From Neoceratodus forsteri (Eukaryota; Chordata; Ceratodontiformes; Ceratodontidae): a DNA stretch of 64,000 nucleotides. The notes beneath the pieces are model-generated. The model was given only the letters and a program-made list of their open reading frames with translations, was not told where the DNA came from and made no database searches. The stretch covers positions 195,148,501 to 195,212,500 of the forward strand of contig CM057458.1 in the NCBI GenBank assembly GCA_016271365.2, read 5' to 3'. Below, one piece after another: positions 10,330 to 20,701 of the stretch. Position 1 is the first letter of the stretch, and every line of letters starts with the position of its first letter. A program made the position numbers and the translations under genes.

Positions 10330-11749
10330 CTCCAGTTTTCAGAGCCGTAGTTAGATGCGTCTGTTCAGCAGCATGCTCAACAGCGCCCCCACAGCCAGTA
10401 CCTCCTGAGTTCCCACAACACCCTTGGATGTCTCCTATTTGAGCCCATAGCTTTGTCTGCTTTGAGATTTCAAGTTCTTTCAATACACTCCTCTGTAAAT
10501 GAACTTGTATCTACCCCCAACCCCACCCGCAGTGTTCCTGCTGCTTTTATGTGGGCATCCTCTTCTCCTTTCACTGTGAAGACTGAACAGAAATATCTCT
10601 TCAGGATATTGGCTTTTTCCTGATTCTCCTCTGCACAGGCCCCCCTACCCTTTCAAATCTCACAGTCCCCCCTCTTGTCCTCCTCTTTTTTCTTTTTGTA
10701 GCTTAAAACGGTTTAGTCCCCTTTAGTTTTCCTTTCCTCAGTTTGCACCTTTGTACTCCTCACTGCTTTCCCTGCTTTCCTCTGCCTTTTCCTGGTACAC
10801 TTCCCTTTCCTCTTCTGTCTGCATCTCTTTGTACCCTTGGAATGCTTCCCTTTTAGCCTTAACCTTTTCAGCCACCTCCCTTGAGAACCATTGCTGTCTC
10901 TTTTTTCTTTTGTTTTTGCTCACTTCCTTTACACAGATGTTTTTTGCCTTCACTATGTCCTCCTTGAATTTGGCCCATTCTTCCTCCACCCATCCTTGGC
11001 TATTTCCCCCTGCTGGGTCTTCTCAGAGGCATTCACTCATTTCTTTTAAATCTGCCCTCCTGAAGTGCAGGACCCTCATCCTTGTATGGTTTGCTTCCAC
11101 TGCCGTCCTTATGCTGAATCACACTGTATGGTGATCACTGGCCCCTAGGTGGCCTCCCACCTTGAAGGTCTGCAATACTGTCCCTGTTAGTGAGCACATG
11201 GTCCAGTATTACCCCATTGTGAGTGGGCTCCCTGACTAGTTAGCTGAGAGATGACTCCAGCAGGGAGTCTAGGATGTCCCTGCTTGTAGCCAAGGCCATG
11301 GCTGGGAGGCTCCAATCTACATCCGGCAGACTGAAGTTCCTCACCAGCAGCACCTCCACTTGTTCTGCAGTTGTGCTAATGGCTTCCCCAGAGCCTTGCC
11401 CAGTTCTTTCCTCTGTTTTGGAGGTCTGTAGATCACTCCAGTGTGACTAGAGGCTCCAGCTCCTGTGTCCAGGGTGACCCATAGAACCTCTAACCGCTCC
11501 TTCCCCCTGCCTTCCCTCCATTTCAGTTACTTTAGTATCCTTCCTTACATACAACAACAACAACACCCCTCCTCCTTTCCTTTCCATCCTACCATTCCTG
11601 AACTTAGTATAGCCTGGTATGGCCATGTTCCAGTCATGATTCCCTGTGCACCACAACTCAATAATGGTCACAATATCCATGTCAGCCTCCGCCATGATGG
11701 CCTTAAGGTCTGGAATTTTATTTCCAAGAATCCTTGCATCTGCAGTCAT
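10330..11749 (-). pseudogene. CR1 ORF2 endonuclease region, broken
   Basis: Begins MTADARILGNKIPDLKAIMA, followed by DMDIVTIIELWCTGNHDW, IPGYTKFRNGR and KGGGVLLLLYVR, the APE-type endonuclease N-terminal blocks (catalytic ETW decayed to ELW). Later frames give QWFSREVAEKVKAKREAFQGYK and CSVFT-x-x-EE, matching the connector before the RT in the CR1 at 44450. The reading frame is lost several times and ends before the RT palm. Confidence 0.7.
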
Positions 11750-11999
11750 GGCCTTCCACCCTTTTTCACATGTTGCCTACCGCCCCCCCTACTCTCCCAT
11801 TTGCCCCACCTCCTTTTTCCCCTCTCTTCTCAAAACTTTTGTTCCTGTCCCCATTGTCTACTACCCCTGTGCTGTTTTCTTTGTCCTGCTTCCTGGGGGA
11901 TTATCCTCACCTTGGGTTCTTTCATCTTCCTGTTTTAGTCTGTGTGGAGGGGCAGTTTATGCCTCCCTTTTTAATCCACATCCCCCCTCAGCTTATTTA

Positions 12000-12830
12000 A
12001 ATGTTAATCAAAGTAACATTTAAGCCATACACTAAGGACTGCAGTTCCCTTCCCAAATGGATGCAGGCCATCACCTCCATATAGGCCCTTATCCTTCCGG
12101 GTTGGTCCTCAGTTTCCAATGTGGCCAAACCCCACTTCTCTACACCAATACTTCAACCACAAGTTGAAGTTCCTGGTGCAGAAAACCATATCCTCCCCTG
12201 TTCATAGATGGGCAGCACCTTAGCAAAAGCCACTGTGCAGGTCACCTGCCTAAGACCCCCAGCTTCCTGAAATCCCCTTGCCCAGTCTCAGCCCATCCCG
12301 AGCTAGGTCATTAATCCCCAGGTGGACAATGACATCCAGCTCCCCTCCTGCCCTGGCACCCTAGCGATCCTTAGGATCTGTTTTCCATCCCTCCAGGCCA
12401 AGGCACCAGGTAGGTGCCTTAACTCCTCTAAACCTCCCTTCCTATTCCCAAATCTACCCCAAACAATGGAGTCCCCCACCAGAAGTCGCTTCCTTTTCTG
12501 GACAGGTCTTCTAATTCCGACCTCAGGGTCTCCTCTGCAAAGGATCCCCTTATCCTCCCTTGCCACTACCATGGGTGCCTCCTCTCAGCAATGACATACC
12601 ACCAGAGCAGTGAATAAATTATGTAAAGACACAGGTTGAGAAGTGTGCCTCTGACCCCACCCCCACCCTTTTGGAGTCCACCACAATCCAACCGGCCCTC
12701 CTTCTTTTAGGCACCCTCTGGGGCAACAGCGGTAGAATTGGTGGCCCCTGAGTAGAGGAAGAAGTCCTCCAAATCCTAGCCAGCATGGCCCGGAGACCAG
12801 CAACTTCCTGCTTCAACAAAAATAATGTGT
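12000..12830 (-). pseudogene. CR1 ORF1 with SGNH-hydrolase (esterase) domain, broken
   Basis: In order on the minus strand: a leucine-rich helix (LKQEVAGLRAMLARIW) and WIVVDSKR; KRLLVGDSIVWGRFGN with the nucleophile GDS at 12469-12477; VIVHLGINDLARDG (block III, GxND); then GLYGGDGLHPFGKG with the D-x-x-H dyad near 12061-12085. That is the SGNH layout known from ORF1 of turtle, bird and fish CR1 elements, where it is thought to act on lipid or RNP binding. Frameshifts separate the blocks, so no intact protein could be made. Confidence 0.7.
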
Positions 12831-13489
12831 GTCTTAATTGTAGTTTACTGGTTGTAATTTTGTGATGAAAAAAATCCTACATTCACTGGACAAAAGGGAA
12901 AAAACTTATGGAGCATGGATTCTGCTACCCTCCAGGAACTACTTGAAATGGGGAAGGAGTCAAGGAGCTGGTATGCAATGGTACATAGTTCTATGCAATC
13001 TACTGCATTTACTGTACACTACAGCTCTGTTGTGGTTGGCATCCTGCTGACTTTGTTGCCTTGGCAGGTTTAAAACAGCAAAGTTCACCTTTTCTGGTTT
13101 TGGCCACACCTAGTAGAATGCCAGCAAGAAGTGTACTTCCAGTGCTTGAAACTGAAAGGATTCACTGAGGGAACTCATTATCTGTGATCTAGTAGCGAAC
13201 ATATCAGACAGTGTGGCATTTGGAGACAAGTTTCTTCATTACATGTTGCATTTTTTACACTTTATTTAGTCAGTTTTATGCCTTTAGGGGCCTGCATTTT
13301 ACATAGAAGCAGTCCTTACTGATTTTACCCATGGAACTGACTCAAACTGCACTCCTGGAACTGAGTTCACCTGACTTCCCTCCCTTTTCCAACTCAAAGG
13401 TTGTTTATGAAATTCCAGTAAATAAATAAATACATTTCGACTACCATCTGCTTTAAGCTTGACTAAGCAGCCTTACAAATGTGACGGGG
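12831..13489. other. Unassigned sequence with a LINE-like TAAA tail
   Basis: No gene seen. (TAAA)n at 13421-13434 after TTATGAAATTCCAG resembles the 3' tail of the plus-strand L2-like elements, but there is not enough upstream match to call one. Confidence 0.4.
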
Positions 13490-14030
13490 GGGGGGTCTAG
13501 AGGTTAGATGACAGATTTGAGAGAGACAGGCCACTGCCACTAGGGGGCAGAAAGTGGAAGCAGGGCAGGGGCACAAATGTTTTGATAGGGTGGACAGGGT
13601 GAGGACAGGGTTGCTAGCCTTGAGGAAAAACAAATTCTCATGCCAAGATGGCATACATCCAATGGTGCCAAGGGAGCTGGTGGATGAGATTGCAAATCCC
13701 TTGGCTGACCTGTTCAATAGTTCACTGGAGTCGGGCATGGTACCACAGGACTGGAGAGCAGCACATGTAGTGCCCTCATGACACAAGGAACTACAGACCA
13801 ATCAGTCTGACCTCAATTGTGTGCAAGCTCATGGAGACCATAATTATGGAAAGGTTAGTAAAGTATCTGGATAAGAATGGTATCCAGGATGAACGGCAAC
13901 ATAGGTTTGTGGAAGGAAGGTCATGTCAAACAAATCTGATTGACTTCTTTGGGTCACTAAAACAGTGGACAGGTACCAAGCAGTGGAAATCATTTACCTG
14001 GACTTCAGACAGACTTAAGGGAGATGAGTA
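13490..14030 (+). mobile_element. CR1 LINE reverse transcriptase fragment
   Basis: Encodes DGIHPMVPRELVDEIANPLA, then LFNSSLESGMVPQDWRAAHV, a short deletion, NYGKVSKVSG-type text in a second frame, GIQDERQHRFVEGRSCQTNL and IIYLDFRQT (RT block A region). This is the finger/palm start of a CR1 RT but of a subfamily different from the CR1 copies at 20702, 44230 and 58556. Frameshifted at about 13780 and 13990, and interrupted by the SINE head at 14036. Confidence 0.7.
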
Positions 14031-14035
14031 TTTGG

Positions 14036-14601
14036 CCGATTCTGTGGCACCGAGCAAAGGGGTTCGCTCAGCAAGCTGGCGACCCAGGTTCGTGCCCCGA
14101 GCCGGTTGTCAGGAATGGAGACTGGGAGCAGGGAATCCACAGCATCCATTGGATGCTTTCCTCCTGGGGGGCGGGCATGGCCTAGGCACCTGGAGGTGAT
14201 TGGGCAACGTGCTAGGAGCGTGAAGCCTCGCCACCCCCCCCGAACATCCCCACCTCTGATCGCCGGCCCTATGTAGGCCCAATCCAGGTGGAGTGGGAGG
14301 GCCATAAAATGGAAAATTGCACCCTGATTGACTGGATGACAGCCACCGGTCCCCGTCGCCACAAAGCCCCAGATTGACCGGACTAACCTCCACAGCACCC
14401 AAGTTAATTAGTTGTGTCTACCGGCACGTCTCCCTTAGAAGAGGGGGACCCACCCCTCAAAGGGCTACATTGAGTTTCCTGGGGGGCTGCCAATATGGGA
14501 ACAGTGGATGGCGACGGGGGTGGAGTGGCATTGGGTACACCTAGGTAGGCCTGAAGGAGTGGCCAGTACGGGGTGCTCAGGGAGGAGTAAAAAAAAATGT
14601 G
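14036..14601 (+). mobile_element. Long tRNA-derived SINE, family A copy 2
   Basis: A-box-like TGGCACCGAGCAAAGG is followed by B-box GGTTCGTGCCCC inside GGCGACCCAGG, a good match to the polymerase III internal promoter. The family A body follows (CATCCATTGGATGCTTTCCT, CCTGGGGGGCGG), with a short A tail at 14590-14599. This copy has the best preserved promoter boxes of the six family A copies. It truncates the CR1 RT fragment on its left. Confidence 0.65.
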
Positions 14602-15545
14602 ATCCTAATGCAGAACTCAGTGTCACACTTCTGGTCAATTGAGATGGTACTTAAACGTAGTATCACTGCACTATGGAGTTTCTTGTTCATTTGTTCTTAC
14701 AAAGTACTGCCATATAATTATCCTCTCTGTGATTGCTACTGAAGAATAGTGCTAAATGGGTTTGAATTACAACATGCTTGGAACGGGTTAAATCAACTCA
14801 AGAGGTTGAGTGTAAACAATGTTCAGAAGTTAAATATTGGAACTGGCTCCCACACTCTTGCGGGATGCAGCTATTCTGGACTTAAAGCAGCAGTACTAGT
14901 TAACCAGCAGAAAATGTCATCCTACCTTTTTTAGCAGTAATGTATTCCTCATTATCTTAAGATTCTTCATTTGGGTATTTTAAATTCAATCAGCTACTTT
15001 TAAGATCATGTTTAATACAACTTTCGTAATCTGCATGGGTCTACAATAAAAAATGGCAGCCTCCAGCCATTTTAATATATCTTTCCCAGAGGTCACACAC
15101 TAACTGTACCCTCTTTATTTATAATGCAGATATTGCAGGGTGTTGTCAGTACATGTTTCTAAGGGCCAACAGCACAGCAGCATCCAGATCTGCTTAAATC
15201 CATGATAGTGGATCTGGCAAAGGAACAAAAAAAAATTGTAAGAACTTCAAAATATCTCTCTAGCTTGCCTCAGGAATGAAATAAAGCAAAAATAAAATCA
15301 GATATATTGATGTTTCAGTTTGTACTAACTGCAACCAAATTATTAACATTTTTGTTAACTAGTAATGTTGAAAGTATTTCTACTGTGTTTTATTCCTGAA
15401 TCCAAAAGCCAGATTGTAGAGATTATTTTTGTTTCTGTACTATTTGATGCTTCCTATGACAGAATGTGATGTCTTACATGAGAAATGTTATATGATTTTC
15501 TTTTTTTATATATATATATAAAACAATAAAATATAATTAAAACAA
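14602..15545. other. Unassigned AT-rich sequence ending in a retroposon-like tail
   Basis: No coding signal. A (TA)n tract followed by AACAATAAAATATAATTAAAAC at 15506-15545 resembles an L1/Tx1-type 3' terminus; the preceding DNA could then be 3' UTR, but nothing in the window confirms it. Confidence 0.35.
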
Positions 15546-15689
15546 AAATAATTGCACTGGGCATCCTAGATAGTGGCCCTTGCCTTGGTCTTTGTCTAAG
15601 GTATCCAGTGCCATTATTCCCTCATACACCTTCTGATGTCTCCAATTATCGCAACAGCACCTCATGTGATGTGGGAAACGTATTTTCCA

Positions 15690-15869
15690 CATGAGACTGA
15701 ACAATTCTGAGCAGTAATATGAGAGATGTCCCTAGGAATGTGGAACAGCTGAGGAGAGGTATGGATGTACCAGGATAAGTTAACCTTACCTCGCAACCTG
15801 CTGCCTCACAAGTCTGGGGCACGGCTTCAATCAGGGACAAATGACCACAATCCAAGAGAAACATTTGAC
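15690..15869. repeat. Fragments of MITE-like family 2
   Basis: The terminus GGAACAGCTGAGGAGAGGTATGG (15743-15765) is followed by a left-end-like block (CTCGCAACCTGCTGCCTCAC...ATCAGGGACAAATGACC) that resembles 62362-62450. Family 2 shares the CAGTTGAG-GGTATG type terminus with family 1 but has a different interior. Confidence 0.45.
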
Positions 15870-16169
15870 CATACATCTCAGCCTTTTGTCACTGAAATGT
15901 GGGACAGAGATACTCAAAGAGTGGGCCACATTATCAGTCATGGAGCCAGAAGCTCAGAACACAGCAGGAACTAATGCCTTTATTTGTGCAAAGTTTAATT
16001 TTGATTTAGCATTGTTAAATACTATGAATGTCTGCTTTAACGTCTGAGTTTGCAGCACCTTCCCTCTGAGAGCAGCATATTTTCCATGTGGAATGGATGT
16101 GAGACAGAAACAATTTTGATTGGTAAAATGAGGTATGTTCATGTTAATGGAGGACAGTTGAGAGGTATG
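15870..16169 (-). repeat. MITE-like family 1 copy B, reverse orientation
   Basis: Starts CATACATCTCAGCCTTTTGT and ends GGACAGTTGAGAGGTATG. Compared with 61604-61911 it is the reverse complement: shared blocks include GTCACTGAAATGTGGGACA, ATGGAGCCAGAAGCTCAGAA and the terminal repeats. About 300 bp, no coding content. Confidence 0.65.
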
Positions 16170-16829
16170 CATCTGACAGAATAGTAATCTCCGCTCCAGA
16201 GGGCAGTATGTTGTTTAATGTAAATAGCATTTTCTTAGTGAGACAAAATATGTACTGTTCATCAGACAGAAATGTTAAAGTTATGAGGGACGGAGGAAAT
16301 TTCTGAAACAACTTCAGGGACTTCCCTGAAAATCAAGGATATACCTCAACCCCCTGCCTCAAAAATCAGGGGCCACATGACCAAAATCGGCGACACATCT
16401 TAAATAAACTCTGGTCAGAGCCGATACCAGCTGTGCCAAGCTTTTACGAGCACCTCCAGAGTTGCCGTGCACTAGATGGCAGAAATGACTGAACTGCACA
16501 TGCGCTATATTCATTCATGCGCTGTCTGACTTGGCGCAACCACGTTGTGCATGGCAGACATCACTGCTGCAGTTGCAGAAAAAAAAGAAGTGCCCCTGAA
16601 GTGAGTGTGTTTATGTGACTGGGGGAGGGGAACAGCCGCATAAACACAAGTACTGGAAAATGTGGTAGATCACTGTGGAAGCACACCAGACAATGGTCTG
16701 GTTACTTGCTTCCACACTACTCTTCTGAGATATGATGTTGGCATAACTTCTGCCTGAAGCAGATAGCATGTGCAGTGGCCTTTTCTGAGGTGTTACCTGT
16801 GTTTGGCAAAGAAGAGAAAAAGGCACTCC
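16170..16829. other. Mostly unassigned; family 2 MITE fragment at 16262-16420
   Basis: ATACCTCAACCCCCTGCCTC followed by CCAAAATCGGCGACACATCT resembles the left end of the family 2 element at 62362. The remainder has no recognisable feature. Confidence 0.4.
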
Positions 16830-17170
16830 GCACCACAGCTTTTAACAGTTGGTTGAAGTCATGGTGTATGGAGGAGGGCTTTAGCTACATTGAAGATTGG
16901 AGACCAGTCTAACAGGTTATGGGCCTCTATAAGGGAGATGGCCTGTACCCTTCCAGGAAGGGGACCACAGTCCATAGTGGAAGGTCTAAATGCTACTTGG
17001 ATGAGCATTTAAACTAGCCAGGGATGTGTGAAAGCTGTATTATCAAAGGATGTAAAGACTGGTCCCCCAAGATGATGAAGCAGCAAGGAGGAAGGGCCCA
17101 AGGAGAGGAAATTTCCCCAGGACATGGGCACAGGAAAACAGAGGTAGGGACAGGGTGGAGAACAAGGGGG
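16830..17170 (+). mobile_element. CR1 ORF1 end (esterase C-terminal fragment)
   Basis: Encodes MGLYKGDGLYPSRKGT, then SKCYLDEHLN and a stop, the C-terminal D-x-x-H segment of the CR1 ORF1 esterase (GLYGGDGLHPFGKG in the copy at 12061). Here the His has become Tyr. The ATTTAAACTAGCCA that follows also occurs just before ORF2 of the CR1 at 44250, so this is the ORF1/ORF2 junction of a CR1 that is cut off where the L2-like LINE begins. Confidence 0.55.
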
Positions 17171-17186
17171 CTATAAATCAGGATAG

Positions 17187-18160
17187 CACTCGCTGGGTTT
17201 ATTTAAGCATCCAACACCAAGGGTGTGTATAAATTTCAAGTTTTACAGACAACCCTATGCTTTGTGTCAAAGGTTTCCAAGCATACAGGATTTATAGAAT
17301 GGGCAAGAGAGGTGGGGGTTGCCTCATATGTGCCAGGGACTCTCTGCAATGCACCATCCTCCCTGGAACCAGGGTGGCTAAGGACCATGAGATAACAGTG
17401 ATAAAGGCACAGGTCAGTCAGAATGGCAAAACTCTCATCCTTGCTACAATCTATCTACCCCCCCAAGAAAGCCGCAGCTGGTTTTCCCACAATTATGGAC
17501 ATTATCAGCACCCTTCCAAAGGGGATAGATCTTTTCATTACCGGAGACTTTAACATAAACTGGGATGGAAAGGAGGCTGCCCCTTTCAGTGATCTGTTAG
17601 CCACCTCCAACCTGACACAACTTGTCACCTGCCCCACCAGGCAGAACTGTAAGACAGGAAACAGTACCCTCTTTGACTGGATCCTAGCAAGCTCACCATC
17701 CCGGATCTCTGAGATCGAGGTTCTCTCAGATGCGCTAAGTGACCACTCCCCAATCACCTTCCTGTGGTCTAATAAATTTACCAAAAGCCCACCCATCCTC
17801 ACTGAAAACAGGGTCTTGAGGAAGGGTAAACTTGGAGCCCTCAAATCAGCCCTTGCCCTGCATGACTGGACTCCTATCAACCTGGTGCCTACCCTTGATT
17901 AGGCCCTCAGCTACTTCATTAAGGGCTTTAGCTCCATCTGTGACAGCTATGCCCCACTCATCAAAAGAAAAGATTTGGGGGCAGGCAAATGGCTGGATTG
18001 ATGGGGAGCTCCTCTCCCACCTGAAGGAAAGGGGCATTCTCTGGGAGAAGGCCAGAAACACAGGTAGCAAGCATGACTACCAGTGCTACAGAACAGCCAG
18101 GAACCACTGCACCAAGCTAATCTGGCTCGCCAGAGCCAACTATCATATGACCTAGCTTTG
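17187..18160 (+). pseudogene. L2-like APE endonuclease domain, broken
   Basis: Encodes YRMGKRGGGCLICARDSL, then (frameshift near 17470) FITGDFNINW, TRQNCKTGNSTLFDWILA and SDALSDHSPITFLW. GDFNxNW and SDHxP are the catalytic Asp/His blocks of APE-type LINE endonucleases, which nick the target DNA to prime reverse transcription. The first block (LVETWL) lies upstream of the truncation. A stop at 17900 and further frameshifts break the connector region. Confidence 0.75.
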
Positions 18161-18179
18161 CAATTCTTGGGGTGATGGG

Positions 18180-19960
18180 AAACGAGTCTGGGATAACATT
18201 AAAAGCATCCTTGGAAAGGAGGCCAAGAAGCACCCTCAGCTGTTCAATATCAGTAACACCCCCACTACAGACCCTCTAGCTATTGCAGACGCCTTCAATA
18301 AGGCCTTCACTGATCTTACCCCAGTGCTTCCACCTGACTATTTTCAACCTGATTTGAACCACTCTATCGACATATCTACTGAGTGTTCTCACCCGACCTT
18401 CTACTTTAAAAGAGTGACGGAGAAAGAGGCCCTTATTATGGTCAAGAAAATACTAGGTAAGACCAGACTGGGCAGTGACGGAATAGACAAGAAACTTCTA
18501 TCCCTCACCCTGGACATTCTTATAGTACCCATTACTATGCTGTACAATAAGTCCCTGGCCCTGGCCCAATTCCCAGCAGTTTGGAAGCAGGCCCTAGTTA
18601 CGCCAGTGCATAAAGGAGGTGACAAGTCTCTGGTAGCCAACTACAGACCCATCTCAATCCTCTCCCCCCGTCCAAGGCACTGGAAAAGATTGTGGCGGGT
18701 CAGCTCATTGACTACCTCAGTAAGTATAATCTACTATGCCGCAACCAGCATGGCTTCAGACAAAATCACAGTACCACCACTGACCTGCTGGATTACACAA
18801 ACTATGCACATAAGGCCCTGGATGAAGGTAAACTGGTGAGATCTGTCTTTATTGACCTCACCAACGCCTTCAATACAGTCAACTACCCCCTGTTACTGAT
18901 CCAACTGCAAAACACGGATGTGGCGTCCAATGCCCTTTGCTGGTTTCAAGACTACCTGTTACAGAGAAATCAATGTGTCAAAATTGGGCAAACAGTATCC
19001 AGCACAAAAGAGGTATCATTAAGGGTACCCCAGGGATCAATACTGGGGCCCTTACTCTTCAGCCTCTTCTTAAATGACCTTCCCACAGCCTGCAACACCA
19101 AACTCATACTATATGCAGACGATGCTGTGCTCCTGAGCAGCAGCATGTCTCAGGCTGCCCTACAATCTGAGCTGCAGAACTCCTTCTCCAAACTCGAGGA
19201 CTGGTTCTGTAGTCATAAGTTGCTACTAAACTACAAGAAGACCAAGGCCATGCTTAAGTCTAGCCCCCACAACAAAAATAAGCACCACCTCCTCATCATC
19301 TCCAACTGATGCAGTGAGCTGCTGGAACAAGTTCACTTGTTCAAGTATCTGGGGGTCATATTAGATGATACCCTCAGGCTTGCACACCATATTAACTCTC
19401 TGGTCAAGACAGTCAATACAAAGATTGGTGTCCTGTACAGGCATAGGCAATACCTCTCTCTGGGGGCCCTCTGCCTCTCAGTCCACAGTTCCATTATATC
19501 TACCATTGACTATGGACTAGTGGTCTATGGGACGGCAATGGGTACAGTGCTCAAGAGGGTTCAGACTGTGCTCAACCAAGCCTGCAGACTCACCCTGGAT
19601 GCTGAGCGTGGCACTCACACCTGTACTCTGTATGAACGCCCAAATTGGCTGTCATTAAGAAACAGGGTCAAATTCCAGACTTGCATCCTAGGGAAGAAGG
19701 CTCTATTGAGTAAAACACTACCCTGTATAGGCAATTTGATCAAGGCGGCCAACTCATTACAGGTCACCAGAGGGAGGACTAGAGGGGTCTTGGCTATCCC
19801 CTTATATCGCACCTCACTTGGGCAACATGCATTTGCCTGCCGGGCCCCCCTGTGGATGAATGAACTTCCTGGGCAGCTCTTGGCCACCAACTGTCTGGCG
19901 CAATTCAAAACTAACCTCAAACAGCACCTAATAACACTCTCTAAGTGCACCTGCCCCTGA
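18180..19960 (+). pseudogene. L2-like reverse transcriptase domain, broken but with intact YADD box
   Basis: RT blocks in order: GSDGIDKKLL, VWKQALVTPVHKGGD, NYRPISIL, QHGFRQNHST, SVFIDLTNAFNTVN (block A), LRVPQGSILGPLLFSLFLND (block B), LILYADDAVLLSS (block C; YADD at 19112-19123), HLFKYLGVILDDTL and a C-terminal domain with YGLVVYG. The catalytic Asp residues survive. Frameshifts near 18680 and a TGA at 19307 separate three readable segments. Block B starts VPQG, as is usual in the CR1/L2 group. Confidence 0.8.
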
Positions 19961-20701
19961 GTCCAGCCACACCTGCACTCTCTGCCCCCCAGCAAGCACT
20001 ATGCAGGCATCAGGTACCCCCTCCCTCTGTTCCTTCTCATGACTTGCCTCAGCAATCAGTCTGCATCATGCTCCTTCAGCACCCACCACCCCACCCTCCC
20101 CCCTACCCCAACTCACAGTCCCATGAGTTTCCCCTAACAGTCACTATTAATGCAGGCTGGATGACCAGGACCCCTCACATCCCACCATTTACTTTAGCAT
20201 GTCTTCCCCGCTCAGCCTCCCCTCAACTCACCATTTATCCCTATACCTTATCGCCCTTCGTCCCTCACCCTTTACCTCTACCGCATTACATACCTCTCTC
20301 TCGTACCTCCTTTCTTCAATCCATTGCCAGCTATCCCCGTCTCTCTGAACTACTGACAAGGCACTCTGTGACTGCTTATCCCCCCCCCCCCATAAAGTGT
20401 TTTTCTTATTATTTTAACTTGTTTTGAGTTATTCTGCAAGTTCTGAATCCAAGCTGTGTCGTTCATTGTAATGTACTTTTGCTTTCTCCTATTGTTCTTT
20501 GTTTTGCAATCTATGACTTGGAACCTTTGTAAAAGAGCTTGCGTTCAAAGGTCTTTTCTGAATCACTAAATAAATAAATAAATAAAACTTTAATTGCTGT
20601 GAAGCATTTTTTCACCACTGAAGTTATATAAATAGAAACACATTTCTGTGCACCCATGGTCAGGTGCAAGTCCTCAATCAGGTTCAAGTCCCTGTTTAAA
20701 A

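Larger units (their letters stand above)
10330..12830 (-). mobile_element. CR1 LINE 5' half (ORF1 esterase plus ORF2 endonuclease), 3' truncated
   Basis: The minus strand carries ORF1 (about 12830-12000) and then ORF2 from MTADARILGNKIPDLKAIMA (11749) through the endonuclease and into the N-terminus of the RT (NILKRYFCSVFT, TEECIERT, a DKAMG-like motif near 10350). It stops before the RT catalytic core. Target-primed reverse transcription normally loses 5' ends, so an element with a 5' half and no 3' half was probably cut by a later deletion or rearrangement. Several stops and frameshifts are present. Confidence 0.75.
17187..20588 (+). mobile_element. L2-like LINE, 5'-truncated, 3' end complete
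   Basis: Endonuclease and RT blocks occur in the expected order and the element ends in four TAAA units at 20569-20588. The 3' UTR (about 19960-20568) is C-rich and then contains GAGCTTGCGTTCAAAGG, related to the GAGCTTGCTCAAAGG of the tail at 23740. The 5' end starts inside the endonuclease. It lies directly against a CR1 ORF1 fragment. Decayed by several frameshifts and stops, although long stretches remain readable. Confidence 0.8.

Noticed and set aside
14036..14110. Functional tRNA gene
   Set aside because: A- and B-box-like sequences are present, but no cloverleaf with paired acceptor stem can be drawn by eye, and the sequence continues into a repeated SINE body.
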